Source: PALSA-911 sp963743035
GTDB taxonomy: Bacteria > Pseudomonadota > Alphaproteobacteria > Acetobacterales > Acetobacteraceae
Assembly (NCBI GenBank): GCA_963743035.1
Contig: CAVUOB010000007.1
Location: forward strand, 34,184 to 98,183
DNA length: 64,000 nt
Direction of reading: 5' to 3'
Made by a program: the position numbers and the translations under genes. This document shows positions 29,780 through 37,896 of this stretch, piece by piece; positions within the stretch are counted from its first letter, which is position 1; every line of letters starts with the position of its first letter. The notes under the pieces are model-generated. The model saw only the letters and a program-made list of their open reading frames with translations. It ran no database searches and had not been told where the DNA came from.

Positions 29780-31053
29780 TAGAAGACCCGCCTGCCGGCT
29801 TTCCAGGTGCCAAGCACCCGGCCTTCCAATGCCCGCCCGTCGAACGGCGTATTCTGCGCCTTGCCGGGCAGCTCGCCGGCCGCGACCTGCCAGATCGCCT
29901 CGGGTGCGAACAGGCAGAGATCCGCCGGGGCGCCCTTGCTCAGCGTGCCGGCCTGGCTGCCGAGCAGCCGGGCGGGGCGGGCGGTCAGCAGGTCGATCAC
30001 CAGGCTCAGCCCCAGCGCGCCGCCATGGTACTGCGCCAGGGTCACGCCGAGCAGCGTCGCGAGCCCGGCGCCGCCGGCCGAGGCCAGCGCGAAGGGCAGC
30101 CGCTTGTCGTCGGCGTCGCGCGGCTGGTGGTCGGAGGCGATGGCGTCGATCGTGCCGTCGGCGAGCGCGGCCAGCACCGCCTGGCGGTCGGCGTCGCTGC
30201 GCAGCGGCGGGGACAGCTTGGCATAGGTGCGGAATTCACCGATCGCGGTCTCGTTCAGGTCGAAATACGGCGGCGCGGTGTCGCAGGTGACGGCCTGGCC
30301 GGCTTCCTTGGCGCGGCGGATCAGCGCCAGCCCTTCGGCGGTGGAGACATGGGCGAAATGCACGGCGCCGCCGGTCAGTTCGGCCAGGCGGATGTCGCGC
30401 GCGATCAGGATGGCCTCGGCGGCGGCGGGAATGGCGGGCAGGCCGAGGCGGGTGGCGAGCTCGCCCTCGGTCGCGCAGCCGCCATTGGCGAGCGTGGGGT
30501 CTTCCGGATGCTGCACGATCATCGCGCCGAAGCCGCGGGCATAGGACAGCGCCACGCGCATCAGCCGGGCGGAGGCGATGGCCCGGCTGCCATCGGTGAA
30601 GGCCACCGCGCCGGCATCGCGCAGCAGGCCGAGCTCGGCCATTTCCTCGCCCTTGCAGCCGCGGGTGACCGCGCCGTAGGGCAGGATGGTCAGGCTGCCG
30701 GTTTCCTCGCCGCGCGCGCTTTGCATGCGGATCAGCGCGGGATCGTCGATCGCCGGCACGCTGTCGGGCAGGGAGGCGAGCGTGGTGATGCCGCCGGCGG
30801 CCGCCGCCGTGGCGGCGGTGGCGATGGTCTCGCGGTATTCGTAGCCGGGCTCGCCGAGGGCGGCGCGCATATCGACCAGGCCGGGGCAGAGGATGGCGCC
30901 GTCGGCGGTTATCTTCTCCGCGCCGTCCGGTATGCCGAGGGTGGCGCCGAGGTCGAGAATGCGGCCATCGCGGACCAGCAGGTTGCCCTGCAGATCGATG
31001 CCGTTGGCGGGATCGATGATGCGGACATCGTGGAACAGCAGGTCAGCGCTCAT
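29779..31053 (-). CDS. pyrX: Dihydroorotase homologue, metal ligands lost (PyrC'/PyrX type)
   Basis: 424 residues with the class I dihydroorotase fold: CPGLVDMRAALGEPGYEYRE near residue 60, GGITTLASLPDSVPAIDDPA, GAVHFAHVSTAEGL, IDAIASDHQPRD. The HxH that binds zinc in active enzymes (D-x-H-x-H-x-R-x-P-G) is replaced by Arg and Ala in DMRAALGEPG, so the protein should be catalytically dead. Pseudomonad PyrC' is the known parallel: an inactive dihydroorotase required for assembly of the aspartate transcarbamoylase PyrB. Position fits: its start overlaps the pyrB end by 11 bases. An active pyrC should exist elsewhere. Confidence 0.85.
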   Translation of the reverse strand: MSADLLFHDVRIIDPANGIDLQGNLLVRDGRILDLGATLGIPDGAEKITADGAILCPGLVDMRAALGEPGYEYRETIATAATAAAAGGITTLASLPDSVPAIDDPALIRMQSARGEETGSLTILPYGAVTRGCKGEEMAELGLLRDAGAVAFTDGSRAIASARLMRVALSYARGFGAMIVQHPEDPTLANGGCATEGELATRLGLPAIPAAAEAILIARDIRLAELTGGAVHFAHVSTAEGLALIRRAKEAGQAVTCDTAPPYFDLNETAIGEFRTYAKLSPPLRSDADRQAVLAALADGTIDAIASDHQPRDADDKRLPFALASAGGAGLATLLGVTLAQYHGGALGLSLVIDLLTARPARLLGSQAGTLSKGAPADLCLFAPEAIWQVAAGELPGKAQNTPFDGRALEGRVLGTWKAGRRVF

Positions 31054-32062
31054 TGCGGCCCCAATGGCCCATCGCCGGCGCGCGGGACAGCACGTCGAGC
31101 ACGGCCATGCGCACAGCGACGCCCATCTCCACCTGCTCCTTGATCACGGAGCGAGCGGGATCGTCGGCGACCGCGCTGTCGATCTCCACGCCGCGGTTCA
31201 TCGGGCCGGGATGCATCACCAGCGCGTCCGGCTTGGCGAAGGCGAGCTTTTCCGCATCCAGCCCCCAGAAGCGGAAGAATTCGCGCGCGGAGGGAACCAG
31301 GGAGCGGGTCATGCGCTCGCGCTGCAGGCGCAGCATCATGACGATATCGGCGCCGGCCAGGCCCGCGCGCATGTCATGGAAGATCTCGACGCCGAGGCGG
31401 GCGGCCTCGGCCGGGATCAGCGTCGGCGGGCCGATGACGCGCACGCGCGAGCCCATGGCGGTGAGCAGATGGATGTTGGAGCGGGCGACCCGGGAATGGC
31501 CGATATCGCCGCAGATGGCGATGGTCAGACCCTCCAGCCGCCCCTTGTGGCGGCGGATGGTCAGCGCGTCCAGCAGCGCCTGGGTGGGGTGTTCATGCGT
31601 GCCGTCGCCGGCGTTGATGACGGCGGCGTCGACCTTCTGGGCCAACAGATTGGGCGCGCCGGACTGGTCGTGACGGACCACCAGCAGGTCGCACTGCATG
31701 GCGTTCAGCGTGGCCGCCGTGTCCAGCAGCGTCTCGCCCTTGTTCACCGAGGAGGTGGAGACGGACATGTTGATGACATCGGCGCCGAGGCGCTTGCCGG
31801 CGAGCTCGAAACTGGTGCGGGTGCGGGTGCTGTCCTCGAAGAACAGGTTGATCAGCGTCCGGCCGCGCAGCAGGTCGCGCTGGGTCTTGCCGGAACGGTT
31901 CAACAGCACATAGCTCTCGGCGAGGTCGAGCAAATGGGCGATGGCGGGGGGATGAAGCCCCTCGATCGCGAGTAGATGGCGTTCCGGATATTGCACGGGG
32001 CGTTGGTCGCAGATCGGGGCGGGTGTCGTCAAGCGATGGGCTGCCCAATGGTTGGAAGCCAT
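31043..32062 (-). CDS. pyrB: Aspartate carbamoyltransferase catalytic subunit PyrB
   Basis: 339 residues. Carbamoyl-phosphate loop FFEDSTRTRTSFELAGKRLG, the 80s-loop equivalent SVNKGETLLDT, INAGDGTHEHPTQALLDALT and the C-terminal MHPGPMNRGVEID are all present. Catalyses carbamoyl phosphate + aspartate to carbamoyl aspartate in pyrimidine synthesis. The N-terminus has ~28 extra residues before QYPERHLLAIEGL, as in ATCases that bind PyrC'. First gene of the pyrB-pyrX-plsY operon. No attenuator was recognised upstream (32063-32141). Confidence 0.93.
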   Translation of the reverse strand: MASNHWAAHRLTTPAPICDQRPVQYPERHLLAIEGLHPPAIAHLLDLAESYVLLNRSGKTQRDLLRGRTLINLFFEDSTRTRTSFELAGKRLGADVINMSVSTSSVNKGETLLDTAATLNAMQCDLLVVRHDQSGAPNLLAQKVDAAVINAGDGTHEHPTQALLDALTIRRHKGRLEGLTIAICGDIGHSRVARSNIHLLTAMGSRVRVIGPPTLIPAEAARLGVEIFHDMRAGLAGADIVMMLRLQRERMTRSLVPSAREFFRFWGLDAEKLAFAKPDALVMHPGPMNRGVEIDSAVADDPARSVIKEQVEMGVAVRMAVLDVLSRAPAMGHWGRNER

Positions 32063-32141
32063 AGGTTAGCGAAATGTAACTCGACCGACAGATGTTGCGG
32101 AACAAGACTGGTCGGGCAAGCAAGGCAAGACAGGGTGCGCG

Positions 32142-32567
32142 ATGGCCGGCAATTTCCCCCGGGGTTTCAGCTTCACGGTTCTCGCGGCGCTGGCCGCGTG
32201 GAGCGGGCCGGCCGGCGCCATGGAGGTGCCGAAGGACCTGGCCGGAAGCTACGCGCCGCGCGGCGACTGCACGCGCGAGCCGCGGCTGACCGTGGATGCG
32301 CAGGGCATCCTGGTGCAGTTCGGCGGCAAGCAGGGCAAGCTGGCGCCGGTGGATGTGTGCCTGACCTGTGCGGGCGGCAACAAATACCGCGGCATCGAGG
32401 TCTGGATCGGGCCGGACGCCAAGGGCGGCGACCAGCCCTTCGTGTTCCGGTTCAATGCCAATGAGAAGCGCGGCACCGTTATTGTCGAGAAACTGGCTAC
32501 GAAGGTGCCGCCGATCGTGACGCAGATGGTGTCCGCATCGCCGTATCAACGCTGCCGGGGCGGCTGA
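32142..32567 (+). CDS. Small secreted protein of unknown function
   Basis: 141 residues. N-terminal signal peptide (GFSFTVLAALAAWSGPAGA, likely cut after AGA), then a mature part beginning MEVPKDLAGSYAPRGDCTRE. Four Cys (GDCTRE, DVCLTCAGG, YQRCRGG) could form two disulfides in the periplasm. YAPRGDC...PRLTVDAQGI resembles small periplasmic proteins with a lipocalin-like or copper-binding look, but I recognise no family with certainty. Divergent from pyrB with 79 bases between. Confidence 0.65.
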   Translation: MAGNFPRGFSFTVLAALAAWSGPAGAMEVPKDLAGSYAPRGDCTREPRLTVDAQGILVQFGGKQGKLAPVDVCLTCAGGNKYRGIEVWIGPDAKGGDQPFVFRFNANEKRGTVIVEKLATKVPPIVTQMVSASPYQRCRGG

Positions 32568-32674
32568 CCGGCCCAGGCTGGCGCGGCTGAATTTTTTCCC
32601 TGATCCCCGATACTCCTCTGTTATTATTCCGATAAGACCCGGATTCGGGCCGGAAACAAGAACGGAGGAAGCCA

Positions 32675-34057
32675 ATGTCCACCGGCAAGGCGGCGGAACT
32701 CGCCGCGCGGCTCGATCGGCTGCCGACCACCCGGCATATCTGGAACCTCGTCACCCTGATCTCGCTCGGCGCCTGCTTCGAGCTGTACGACCTGTTCCTG
32801 ACCGCCTACATCATTCCGGGCATGGCGAAATCCGGCATGTTCACGCCCGAATCGCTCGGCATCTTCAGCGTGCTGACCTCGCTGAAGGTGGCCGGCGCCG
32901 GCACCTTCGTGTTCGCCCTGTTCGCCGGGCTGCTGGTCGGGACCATGTTCCTCGGCTGGCTCGCCGATGCCTATGGCCGGCGCAGGATCTTCACCTTTTC
33001 GCTGCTGTGGTATTCGGGGGCCACGCTGATCATGGCGTTCCAGAGCTCGGGCTTCGGGCTCAATCTGTGGCGCTTCATCGCCGGTATCGGCATCGGCGTG
33101 GAACTGGTGACCATCGACACCTATGTGTCCGAGTTGGTGTCACGGATCCAGCGCGGCCGGGCCTTCGCCTTCAACCAGTTCGTCGGCTTCTGCGCAGTTC
33201 CGATCGTGGCGCTTCTGGCCTGGCTGTTCGGGCCGGACAACTGGCGCTACGTGGTGGTGATCGGCTCGGTCGGCGCCGTGTTCGTCTGGTTCCTGCGCCT
33301 GGGCCTGCCGGAATCGCCGCGCTGGCTGGCCCGCCACGGCCGGCTGGTGGAGGCTGAGGCCATCGTCGAGAAGATCGAGGCGCGGGTCGCGGCCGAGTCC
33401 GGCGCCCCCCTGCCGCCTCCCGGCCCGCTGGAGCCGGAGGCCGCCGGCGAGGGCAGCTTCGCCGAGATCTGGCAGCCGCCCTATGGCCAGCGGACGGTCG
33501 TGCTGTCGATCTTCCAGTTCTTCCAGACCTACGGCTATTACGGCTTCGCGGCCTGGGTGCCGACGCTGCTGATCGCCAAGGGCATCAACATCACCAACAG
33601 CCTGGAATACGCGTTCATCATCGCCATAGCCAATCCGATCGGCCCGCTGCTCGGCCTGCTGGTGGCGGACCGGATGGAACGGAAATGGCAGATCTGCTGC
33701 TCTGCCATCGGCATCGGCGCGTTCGGACTGCTGTTCGCCAACCAGACGAATCCGATCCTGCTGATCCTGTTCGGCGTGCTGGTGACGCTGTCGAACAATT
33801 GGCTGTCCTTCTCGTTCCACAACTACCAGGCGGAGCTGTTCCCGACGCGCATCCGCTCCCGCGCGATCGGCTTCACCTATGCCTGGAGCCGCCTGTCCGC
33901 GGCGCTGTCGGGATTGGCGATCGGCTTCTTCCTGAACGTGGGCGGCGTGGTCGCGGTGTTCCAGTTCATCGCCTGCGCCATGCTGATCGTGGTGATCACC
34001 ATCGGTGCCTTCGGACCGCGCACCAGGGGGCTGTCGCTGGAGGCGATTTCGCGCTGA
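32675..34057 (+). CDS. MFS transporter, metabolite:H+ symporter type
   Basis: 460 residues, about 12 membrane segments. The loop 2-3 signature GWLADAYGRRRIFTF, the R-x-x-x-G region RFIAGIGIGVELVTIDTYVS, ELVSRIQRGRAFAFNQFVGF and the mid-protein PESPRWLARHGR identify the sugar/metabolite:H+ symporter branch. A Pro/Glu-rich cytoplasmic loop (~residues 245-265) separates the two halves. AACGGAGGAA precedes ATG 32675. Substrate not predictable (candidates: dicarboxylates, aromatic acids, sugars). A GC hairpin follows the stop. Confidence 0.85.
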   Translation: MSTGKAAELAARLDRLPTTRHIWNLVTLISLGACFELYDLFLTAYIIPGMAKSGMFTPESLGIFSVLTSLKVAGAGTFVFALFAGLLVGTMFLGWLADAYGRRRIFTFSLLWYSGATLIMAFQSSGFGLNLWRFIAGIGIGVELVTIDTYVSELVSRIQRGRAFAFNQFVGFCAVPIVALLAWLFGPDNWRYVVVIGSVGAVFVWFLRLGLPESPRWLARHGRLVEAEAIVEKIEARVAAESGAPLPPPGPLEPEAAGEGSFAEIWQPPYGQRTVVLSIFQFFQTYGYYGFAAWVPTLLIAKGINITNSLEYAFIIAIANPIGPLLGLLVADRMERKWQICCSAIGIGAFGLLFANQTNPILLILFGVLVTLSNNWLSFSFHNYQAELFPTRIRSRAIGFTYAWSRLSAALSGLAIGFFLNVGGVVAVFQFIACAMLIVVITIGAFGPRTRGLSLEAISR

Positions 34058-34063
34058 GCGGAA

Positions 34064-34082
34064 CGGGCGCCAGCGGCGCCCG
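34064..34082 (+). terminator. GC hairpin after the MFS gene
   Basis: Perfect 8-bp stem CGGGCGCC / GGCGCCCG with loop AGC, 7 bases after the stop; no T-run. The rest of 34083-34233 contains no gene I can support. Confidence 0.45.
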
Positions 34083-34233
34083 CCCGTCCCGCCCCGCCCG
34101 CATTGTCTCACGCCAACGGGCAGCCGCCTTCGCGCACGCTGCCGGGGGCGGAAGCAGTCATCGTCGGCCGGCAGATGCTTCATCACGAAATGCGGGGAGA
34201 CGCCAGGGCGCGACGAAAACCCCGGCGTCGCCG

Positions 34234-34263
34234 CCTGATCCAGATCAACCTGATCCAGATCAA
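34234..34263 (+). promoter_or_regulatory. Tandem FNR/FixK-like boxes
   Basis: Two exact 15-base copies of CCTGATCCAGATCAA (34234-34248 and 34249-34263). Each contains CTGATCCAGATCAA, which matches the FNR-family consensus TTGAT-N4-ATCAA at 9 of 10 positions (first T is C). They lie 71-101 bases before the start of the 57-residue membrane protein, suggesting oxygen- or redox-controlled expression. Confidence 0.65.
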
Positions 34264-34334
34264 TGATTACGACACGCGGTCCGTGGGAGCGGGACAGGGT
34301 TATCGTTGATCCTGCCATAAGAAAGGAAACCGCC

Positions 34335-34508
34335 ATGACGACGGATACGCTGGGTGGAATGCGGGCCGGAACGGCCCAGGACCGTGTGCCGGAGGGAAGG
34401 CTCGCCCTGACCAACCCGAGCAAGGGGCAACTGGTGCCCGCGCTGCTGGCGGTGGGGATATCGCTGGCGGCCATCGTGATCATCTGGGCGATCGCGCCGC
34501 TGCGCTGA
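34335..34508 (+). CDS. 57-residue single-pass membrane protein
   Basis: Starts MTTDTLGGMRAGTAQDRVPE with AAAGGAAA upstream. The hydrophilic N-terminal ~33 residues end in NPSKGQ, then one hydrophobic segment LVPALLAVGISLAAIVIIWA reaches almost to the C-terminus (IAPLR). The size and layout recall small accessory subunits of membrane complexes, but I recognise no family. Upstream tandem FNR-like boxes suggest use under low oxygen. A bidirectional terminator follows, isolating it as a monocistronic unit. A 24-codon upstream extension is possible in frame but lacks an RBS. Confidence 0.6.
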   Translation: MTTDTLGGMRAGTAQDRVPEGRLALTNPSKGQLVPALLAVGISLAAIVIIWAIAPLR

Positions 34509-34550
34509 TCGCCGGGTCGCCGGCGCCGAAACGCCAGCAGGCAGCAGAAA

Positions 34551-34573
34551 GGGGTCCCGGCATCCGGGACCCC
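34551..34573. terminator. Terminator between the small membrane protein and the catalase remnant
   Basis: Perfect 10-bp stem GGGGTCCCGG / CCGGGACCCC with loop CAT between two convergent genes. The minus-strand side is followed by TTTCTGC. Can serve both directions. Confidence 0.75.
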
Positions 34574-34586
34574 TGTTGCCGTCCGG

Positions 34587-35839
34587 CTACTGCGCGGCGT
34601 GGGCCGGCCTGGGGGGGACGGCGGCCGTGGTGGGCGCGGAGTTCTCGTTGGCCTTGGCCGCGGCGCGGCGCAGAGCCTCGGCGACGCCGGCGCCGTAGGC
34701 GGATCGGCCTTGGTGAAGTGGACGATCTGCCGATCGGTGATCTCCTTCGGCACGCCCTGCATCGCCGTGGCGATGTTGTTGAACAATTGCTGTTTCTGCT
34801 GCGGCGACATCAGGCGGAACAGGTTGCCCGGCTGGGTGTAGTCGTCGTTGCCGATGCGATGGTCGTAGCGGTCCGCGTTGCCGGAGATGTGCAGCGGCGG
34901 CTCCTTCGCGGCCGGAAGCTGGACCGGGCCATTGAAGGAGTTGGGCTCGTAATAGGCATCCGGGTTCTTCGGCATGTCGACGCGCATCGAGCCGTCCATG
35001 TGATAGGTGTTGACGGCGTTCTTCGGGCGGTTGACCGGCAGCGCCTCGTAATGCGTGCCGACGCGGTAGCGATGCGCATCCGCATAGGAGAAGATGCGTG
35101 CCTGCAGCATCTTGTCCGGCGAGAAGCCGATGCCCGGCACGACGTTGGACGGCGAGAATGAGGCCTGCTCGATCTCCGCGAAGTAGTTCTCCAGGTTACG
35201 ATTGAGCTCGACCTCGCCGACGTCGATCAGCGGGTAGTCGGCATGCGGCCAGACCTTGGTGATGTCGAACGGGTTGTACGGGGTCTTCTCGGCATCGGTT
35301 TCCGGCATGACCTGGATCTGCACGCGCCATTTCGGGAAATCGCCGCGCTCGATCGCTTCGTGCAGGTCGTGCTGGGCGCTTTCGCGGTCGTTGGCGATGA
35401 CGGCGGCGGCTTCCTCGTTGGTCCAGTTCTTGATGCCCTGCCGTGTTTTCAGATGGAACTTCACCCAGTGACGCTCATTGCCCGCACTGATCAGGCTGAA
35501 CGTGTGGCTGCCGTAGCCGTTTATGTTGCGGAAGCCGACCGGCAGGCCGCGATCGGAGAACAGGATGGTGACCTGGTGCAGGCTTTCCGGCGACAGCGAC
35601 CAGAAATCCCACATGGCGGTGGGCGAGCGCAGGTTGGTCCGGGGATGGCGCTTCTGGGTGTGGATGAAGTCGGGGAATTTCAGCGGGTCGCGGACGAAGA
35701 ACACCGGGGTGTTGTTGCCGACCAGGTCCCAGTTGCCTTCCTCGGTGTAGAACTTGACCGAGAAGCCGCGCACGTCGCGTTCGGCATCCGCCGCGCCGCG
35801 TTCGGCGGCGACGGTGGAGAAGCGCACCTGTTCCGTACG
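34587..35839 (-). pseudogene. katA: Catalase remnant (5'-truncated and frameshifted)
   Basis: Monofunctional haem catalase sequence starts abruptly at RTEQVRFSTVAAERGAADAE and continues DLVGNNTPVFFVRDPLKFPD, FIHTQKRHPRTNLRSPTAMW, FSYADAHRYRVGTHYEALPV (region of the proximal haem Tyr) to the C-terminal half. The first ~65 residues of the family, including the essential distal His of the RxxHAKG motif, are missing; upstream bases in all minus-strand frames show no trace of them. Near the end a G is missing at ~34702 (expected ADPAYGAGVAEALRRAA), after which the natural end ...AHAAQ-stop at 34587 can be read in another frame. Two independent lesions make this a pseudogene. Confidence 0.85.
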
Positions 35840-35994
35840 AACGGCTTGCATCCGGCGGCCACCGTATCTTCGCCAGGAGACTGGGCCCGGGCAATCAAGA
35901 TCCGGTGAACAGGCCATTGCCGGCATGCGTCGGGCCGCGATATGGGTGTGAACCGCCTCACACCCCGGGCGATGGTAAAAAATATAGACAGCCG

Positions 35995-36024
35995 CCCGCT
36001 GTCCAATGACCCGCTGTCCAATGA
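35995..36024 (+). repeat. 15-base tandem duplication
   Basis: CCCGCTGTCCAATGA occurs twice head to tail (35995-36009, 36010-36024), directly before the RBS of the VOC-like gene. It creates an extra in-frame ATG that should not be taken as the start. Confidence 0.85.
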
Positions 36025-36044
36025 AACGAGGAGAGGAGTTTCCG

Positions 36045-36548
36045 ATGATCCATCATGTTTCCATTCCCGCCAGGGATCCCCGCGCGGCCGCGGAGGCGCT
36101 GGCGGAACTGATCGCCGGGCGGTGCTATCCGTTCCCCGGACCGGTGCCCGGAGCGTTCATGGCGGTGAGCGGGGATGCGCATGGCAGCATGATCGAGGTG
36201 TATCCGGAAAACGCGGTGTTCCGGCCGGGCCAGGGCGAGGCGGAGGTGATCGCCGCAACCGGCGCGCCGCTCGGAGAGCACGCGTTCCATCTGCTGCTGT
36301 CGGTGCCGGTGGACGAGGCGACCGTGCAGCGCGTGGGCGCGCGCATGGGCTGGCGCACGCAGCGTTGCGGACGCGGCGAACAGGCGGCCGGCAAACCGCT
36401 GTTCGAGGTGATCGAGCTCTGGGTCGACAACCGGCTGATGATCGAGGTGGCGACGCCGGAGATGGTGCCGGCCTATGCCAGCCTGATGCAGTTCGACAAG
36501 CTGGATGGTTTCTTCGCCGAGATGGGCGGGATGCCGACAGCTGCCTGA
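36045..36548 (+). CDS. VOC/glyoxalase-like protein
   Basis: 167 residues from ATG 36045, preceded by GAGGAGAGGAG. The start MIHHVSIPARDPRAAAEALA resembles the first strand of vicinal-oxygen-chelate domains, with a metal-ligand-like His in IHHVSI. SMIEVYPENAVFRPG and HAFHLLLSVPVDEATVQRVG follow, the latter like the second half of the fold. FEVIELWVDNRLMIEVATPE would be the last strand. Metal ligands cannot be confirmed, so activity is unknown. Monocistronic; it starts about 200 bases from the truncated end of the catalase remnant. Confidence 0.5.
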   Translation: MIHHVSIPARDPRAAAEALAELIAGRCYPFPGPVPGAFMAVSGDAHGSMIEVYPENAVFRPGQGEAEVIAATGAPLGEHAFHLLLSVPVDEATVQRVGARMGWRTQRCGRGEQAAGKPLFEVIELWVDNRLMIEVATPEMVPAYASLMQFDKLDGFFAEMGGMPTAA

Positions 36549-36636
36549 GGAAGCGGATCCGGGCCAATCCTCCGGTGCGGTCCCGGGCCATCATCGAAAA
36601 TATTGCCTATGTACCATTTCCATAAATTACGGAAAG

Positions 36637-36651
36637 TTTACTGTCAGTAAA
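36637..36651. promoter_or_regulatory. Palindromic operator-like site upstream of the PEP-CTERM phosphodiesterase
   Basis: TTTACTG-T-CAGTAAA, a perfect 7-bp inverted repeat around one base, in an AT-rich stretch (36595-36690) otherwise unusual here. It lies 107 bases before ATG 36758. Possible regulator site; the factor is unknown. Confidence 0.4.
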
Positions 36652-36757
36652 GTAACATAGTAATACTGTAACACACGAACAGAGACGCATCCGCATAGCT
36701 TGCCCTGGCTGCGGCCGGTCCGGCCGGGGCTTGTTTTGTTTCTGTTGGAGAGTGTTT

Positions 36758-37780
36758 ATGCGTCTTACCTACCTGCGGGCGGTCATTCCGGCCGTCCTGG
36801 CACTGACGGCCTCGACCGCGTTCGCGAACCCCGTTTCCACGCTGACCGGCAAGCCGCCGATCGTGATCAACCATCGCGGCGCCAGCGGCTATCTGCCCGA
36901 GGAATTGGTCCAGGCCTACCAGCTGTCGATCCAGATGAATGCCGATTATCTGGAAGGCGACGTCTATCTGACCAAGGACGGCGTGGCGGTCATGCTGCAT
37001 GACGGCACGCTGAACGCGACCACGAACGTGGTGGCCTATGCGGCGACGCATCCGGACATCGCCGCGCTGAAAACCGGCAGCACCTACAACGTCACCAATT
37101 TCACCTATGCCCAGCTGATGGAGCTGACGGCGACCTACCGAAACGCCACTGGGTACGGCACCGACAAGTCCTATTACGACCCGACCGTGCATTACCAGAT
37201 CGCCACGCTCAGCGAGATGCTGGACATCGCCTACAACAACTTCCTGGCCACCGGCGAGCGCACCGGCGTCTATCCCGAGGCGAAGCAGAGCGGCCTGGCG
37301 GTCGCCGACGCCATCCTGGCGGCGCTGAACGACCCGAAATACAACGGCTACTTCACCGTCGATAACGATGCGTACCTGCAATCCTTCGATGCCACCCAGG
37401 TCGCCTACATGAACGGCCTGACCGATATTCCGGTCACGCTGCTGGGCGTCTGCCCGACCACGGCCGCCCAGGCGGCACTGATCGCCACCTACGCGGACGG
37501 CATCGGCCCGTCGACCTCGCAGACCACCGCCGCCTGCGTGCAGCTTGCGCATGCCGCCGGGCTGTACGTGCACCCCTACACGTTCCTGAACGACCCGGCC
37601 CAGTACGAGAAGTACTACAACATGGGCGTGGACGGCGTGTTCACCAACTTCGCGGACATCGCCGAAACGGTGCGCGGGCAGATGTTCGTGCCGGAACCGG
37701 CAGGTGTGGCGGCGCTCGGCGTCGGTCTGCTCGGGCTTGTCGCGGTGCGCCGCTCGCGTTCCGAGGCCAACCGCGCCTGA
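36758..37780 (+). CDS. Glycerophosphodiester phosphodiesterase with PEP-CTERM anchor
   Basis: 340 residues. Signal peptide MRLTYLRAVIPAVLALTAST ending AFA. The GDPD catalytic start VINHRGASGYLPEE (the HR pair) and EGDVYLTKDGVAVMLHDGTL (Glu/Asp metal ligands, HD acid/base) are present, as are YPEAKQSG and GVDGVFTNFADIA, the usual last strand. Hydrolyses glycerophosphodiesters to glycerol-3-phosphate outside the cytoplasm. The C-terminus VPEPAGVAALGVGLLGLVAV followed by RRSR is a PEP-CTERM sorting signal (VPEP, hydrophobic helix, Arg cluster), which implies exosortase-dependent surface sorting. Weak RBS TTGGAG before ATG 36758. Confidence 0.85.
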   Translation: MRLTYLRAVIPAVLALTASTAFANPVSTLTGKPPIVINHRGASGYLPEELVQAYQLSIQMNADYLEGDVYLTKDGVAVMLHDGTLNATTNVVAYAATHPDIAALKTGSTYNVTNFTYAQLMELTATYRNATGYGTDKSYYDPTVHYQIATLSEMLDIAYNNFLATGERTGVYPEAKQSGLAVADAILAALNDPKYNGYFTVDNDAYLQSFDATQVAYMNGLTDIPVTLLGVCPTTAAQAALIATYADGIGPSTSQTTAACVQLAHAAGLYVHPYTFLNDPAQYEKYYNMGVDGVFTNFADIAETVRGQMFVPEPAGVAALGVGLLGLVAVRRSRSEANRA

Positions 37781-37824
37781 GGCCGGTGCGACCGGGTGAC
37801 AGGATAACCCGCTGAACCAAGGTT

Positions 37825-37881
37825 CTGGAGCCGGTCGCGGCCCCCCCGGGATAGTGACTGGGGGGTGGCGACCGGCTCCAG
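37825..37881. terminator. Long hairpin between convergent genes
   Basis: CTGGAGCCGGTCGC (37825-37838) pairs perfectly with 37868-37881. After one mismatch a further C6/G6 block extends the stem, with a 12-13-base loop. It separates the phosphodiesterase from gltX; no T-run, but the stem is exceptionally stable. Confidence 0.7.
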
Positions 37882-37896
37882 GCTGTGGGCGGCCGC

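Noticed and set aside
29779..31053. Active dihydroorotase or hydantoinase
   Set aside because: The HxH metal ligands are missing, and the overlap with pyrB fits the non-catalytic partner better.
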